Of a stretch of 64,000 nucleotides of DNA, positions 62,700 through 64,000 are shown in pieces. The stretch comes from Morinoia aosen. Taxonomy: Eukaryota; Arthropoda; Malacostraca; Amphipoda; Talitridae. The notes beneath the pieces were generated by a model. The model worked only from the letters and a program-made list of their open reading frames with translations, was not told the DNA's origin and made no database searches. Within the stretch, counting starts at the first letter, position 1, and each line of letters opens with the position of its first letter. The position numbers and the translations under genes are program-made. The stretch is from positions 15,286,484 to 15,350,483 of the forward strand of contig CM059579.1 of the NCBI GenBank assembly GCA_030386875.1. The letters are read 5' to 3'.

Positions 62700-63917
62700 T
62701 TGGTATAGAAAGTTTCCTTCCTATTCTAAAGCTATGCTTCAGTTCATAGAAGTGTGTGTTCGTTAGTTTACTACAGCTTATAAAAGTCAGCCAAATAAGG
62801 GGGAGGGGGGGAGGGGATTGGATGGATACAGGCTTACCCCAAAACCCAAAACCTTTCAGCTGGAGGGGTTGGTAGTGGGTTTGTCATTAGGACCTACTTT
62901 TGCTAACATTTTCATTTGTGAATACAAAAAATTCTGGTTAGGTGACGGTCCTGATGATTTTAAGCCTGTGTTTCATGAGCGACACGTTGATAAGAGTTTT
63001 TTGCTTTTCGAAGAATAATCATGCATCTTAATTTCTTGTTTATTTGAACTCTAAGCATAGGTCGATCAAATTTACAATGGATGGAGAGAATAACCATAAT
63101 ATTTTTTCGTTGACTGTTAGGTTGGTAAAGTGAATGGTAGATTTCAAACATTCGTTTATAGGAAAGCAACGTTCTCTGGACTAGGTTTGAGTTTTTTAGC
63201 TTTTTGTACCTATAAATACAAATTGAATAGGATAAAGGTCGTTTGTAAGCTGTGCTTTCTCAAGTGCATCCAATTATCCGGTAATGCATTTTTAATTTTT
63301 AATCTTCAACAAATTTTCTCTTGCAATAGATATCCAGTAACTTTATTTGATTCCCAGTTTAGGCTGTTTTGTCCAAAAAGCTTGATAGTCTTCCCTCTAC
63401 CACTTACCCTAACAACTGGCTGTGCATTTTTGTCGCATATTTCGGCGCTCAATCCGAGAAAAATTTAAAAAAGCTGAAATCTCTTGTGCTCAAATTCTTC
63501 AACGGTAAATAGCATGTTGTGTTTACGAAAAATTTTTGTATAAGGTCTATTTTCAGTTTCAAGGAAAAACTTCCTGTTTCGATGCTACCCTCAATTGTTT
63601 ATGAATATAGTTGTGCTTAGTGTGCATACAGGTACTTAGGTTCCTTCGATCGTACCCTAGGACAAAGCATCGCTGAGCATAGGAGAGTCAGCTACCGCAC
63701 AGGATCAAGGTCAGGACAGCAACCTCATTCTGCAATCCGTATTCACGCAGACAACTGCAATTCAATAATCACCAAGAATAATTTTTCAATCATCGGGCAG
63801 GGGTCATGTTTCACCGACGGACGCATTTTCGAATCGTTGCATATTTTAAAGAGTAAACCAACTTTGAATGATACGTCTAGTTGTTCCTCGTTGTGTTTTC
63901 ATATTTTATTATTATAA
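62700..63917 (+). pseudogene. Penelope-like element remnant with multiple breaks
   Basis: Recognisable in order: 'GLSLGPTFANIFICEYKKFW' (RT block before the active site), 'FKPVFHERHVDKSFLLFEE' with the catalytic YVDD changed to HVDK, 'FVYRKATFSGLGLS', 'FKEKLPVSMLPSIVYEY', a CxxC region broken by a stop, 'RYLGS' in place of YIGS, and a C-terminus 'RIFESLHILKSKPTLND' ending at TAA (63915-63917). Several frame changes and stops make it inactive. The order is the same as in the other Penelope fragments, and the copy keeps more of the RT than they do. Confidence 0.82.
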
Positions 63918-64000
63918 TCTCAGCCACTGTAAGTGTCAGTAATTAATCACATTTATCTTATGTCGCGTGATAAAATTCATTCCGAAACATTGAAAAGAAT

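Overview
The window is AT-rich animal genomic DNA. Short GC-richer exons with GT-AG introns sit in long AT-rich introns and intergenic DNA, together with Penelope-like retroelements, a non-coding LTR element and minisatellites. The organism is most likely an arthropod, and a crustacean is plausible from the secreted C-type-lectin-like family, but no single marker fixes the species. There is no sign of bacterial organisation.

The main content is a cluster of C-type-lectin-domain (CTLD) loci. Gene A (minus strand, 18479 down to 7654) is complete: six exons, 356 residues, with a signal peptide, a four-cysteine N-terminal domain, three 34-residue two-cysteine modules each on its own 102-bp exon, and a CTLD split over two exons. 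Gene B (plus strand, 22984-33424) lies head-to-head with A. It has two modules, and codon 49 is a TGA stop where A has CGA. Locus C (minus, 52660-52071) is a dead last CTLD exon with a 20-bp minisatellite grown inside its ligand-loop codons. Gene D (minus, 61903-56104) shows only its two CTLD exons; any upstream exons lie beyond the right edge. All introns are phase 1, so modules can be gained or lost without breaking the frame.

Mobile DNA surrounds and invades the cluster. Penelope-like (RT plus GIY-YIG) fragments lie at 1135-1983 (minus), 24764-25668 (a head-to-head inverted pair in an intron of B), 59136-60146 (minus, in an intron of D) and 62700-63917 (plus). Three of the four 3' ends of the first family carry a hammerhead-ribozyme-like core. 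A 7.7-kb element (33879-41588) has two 1675-bp LTRs that are about 99% identical, and an internal region of 4360 bp with no gag or pol, only one broken unidentified reading frame.

Other structure: an 18-bp minisatellite with 180-bp higher-order periodicity (45202-45546), a 61-bp tandem array (57313-57640), a fold-back repeat (47299-47712), a 1-kb dispersed repeat pair (3090-4070 and 13085-14075), a 190-bp inverted pair (4345-4530 and 43080-43268), and an inverted pair of coding-derived copies of an unidentified protein (443-1075 and 53995-54600). The remaining DNA shows no gene that can be supported by reading alone.
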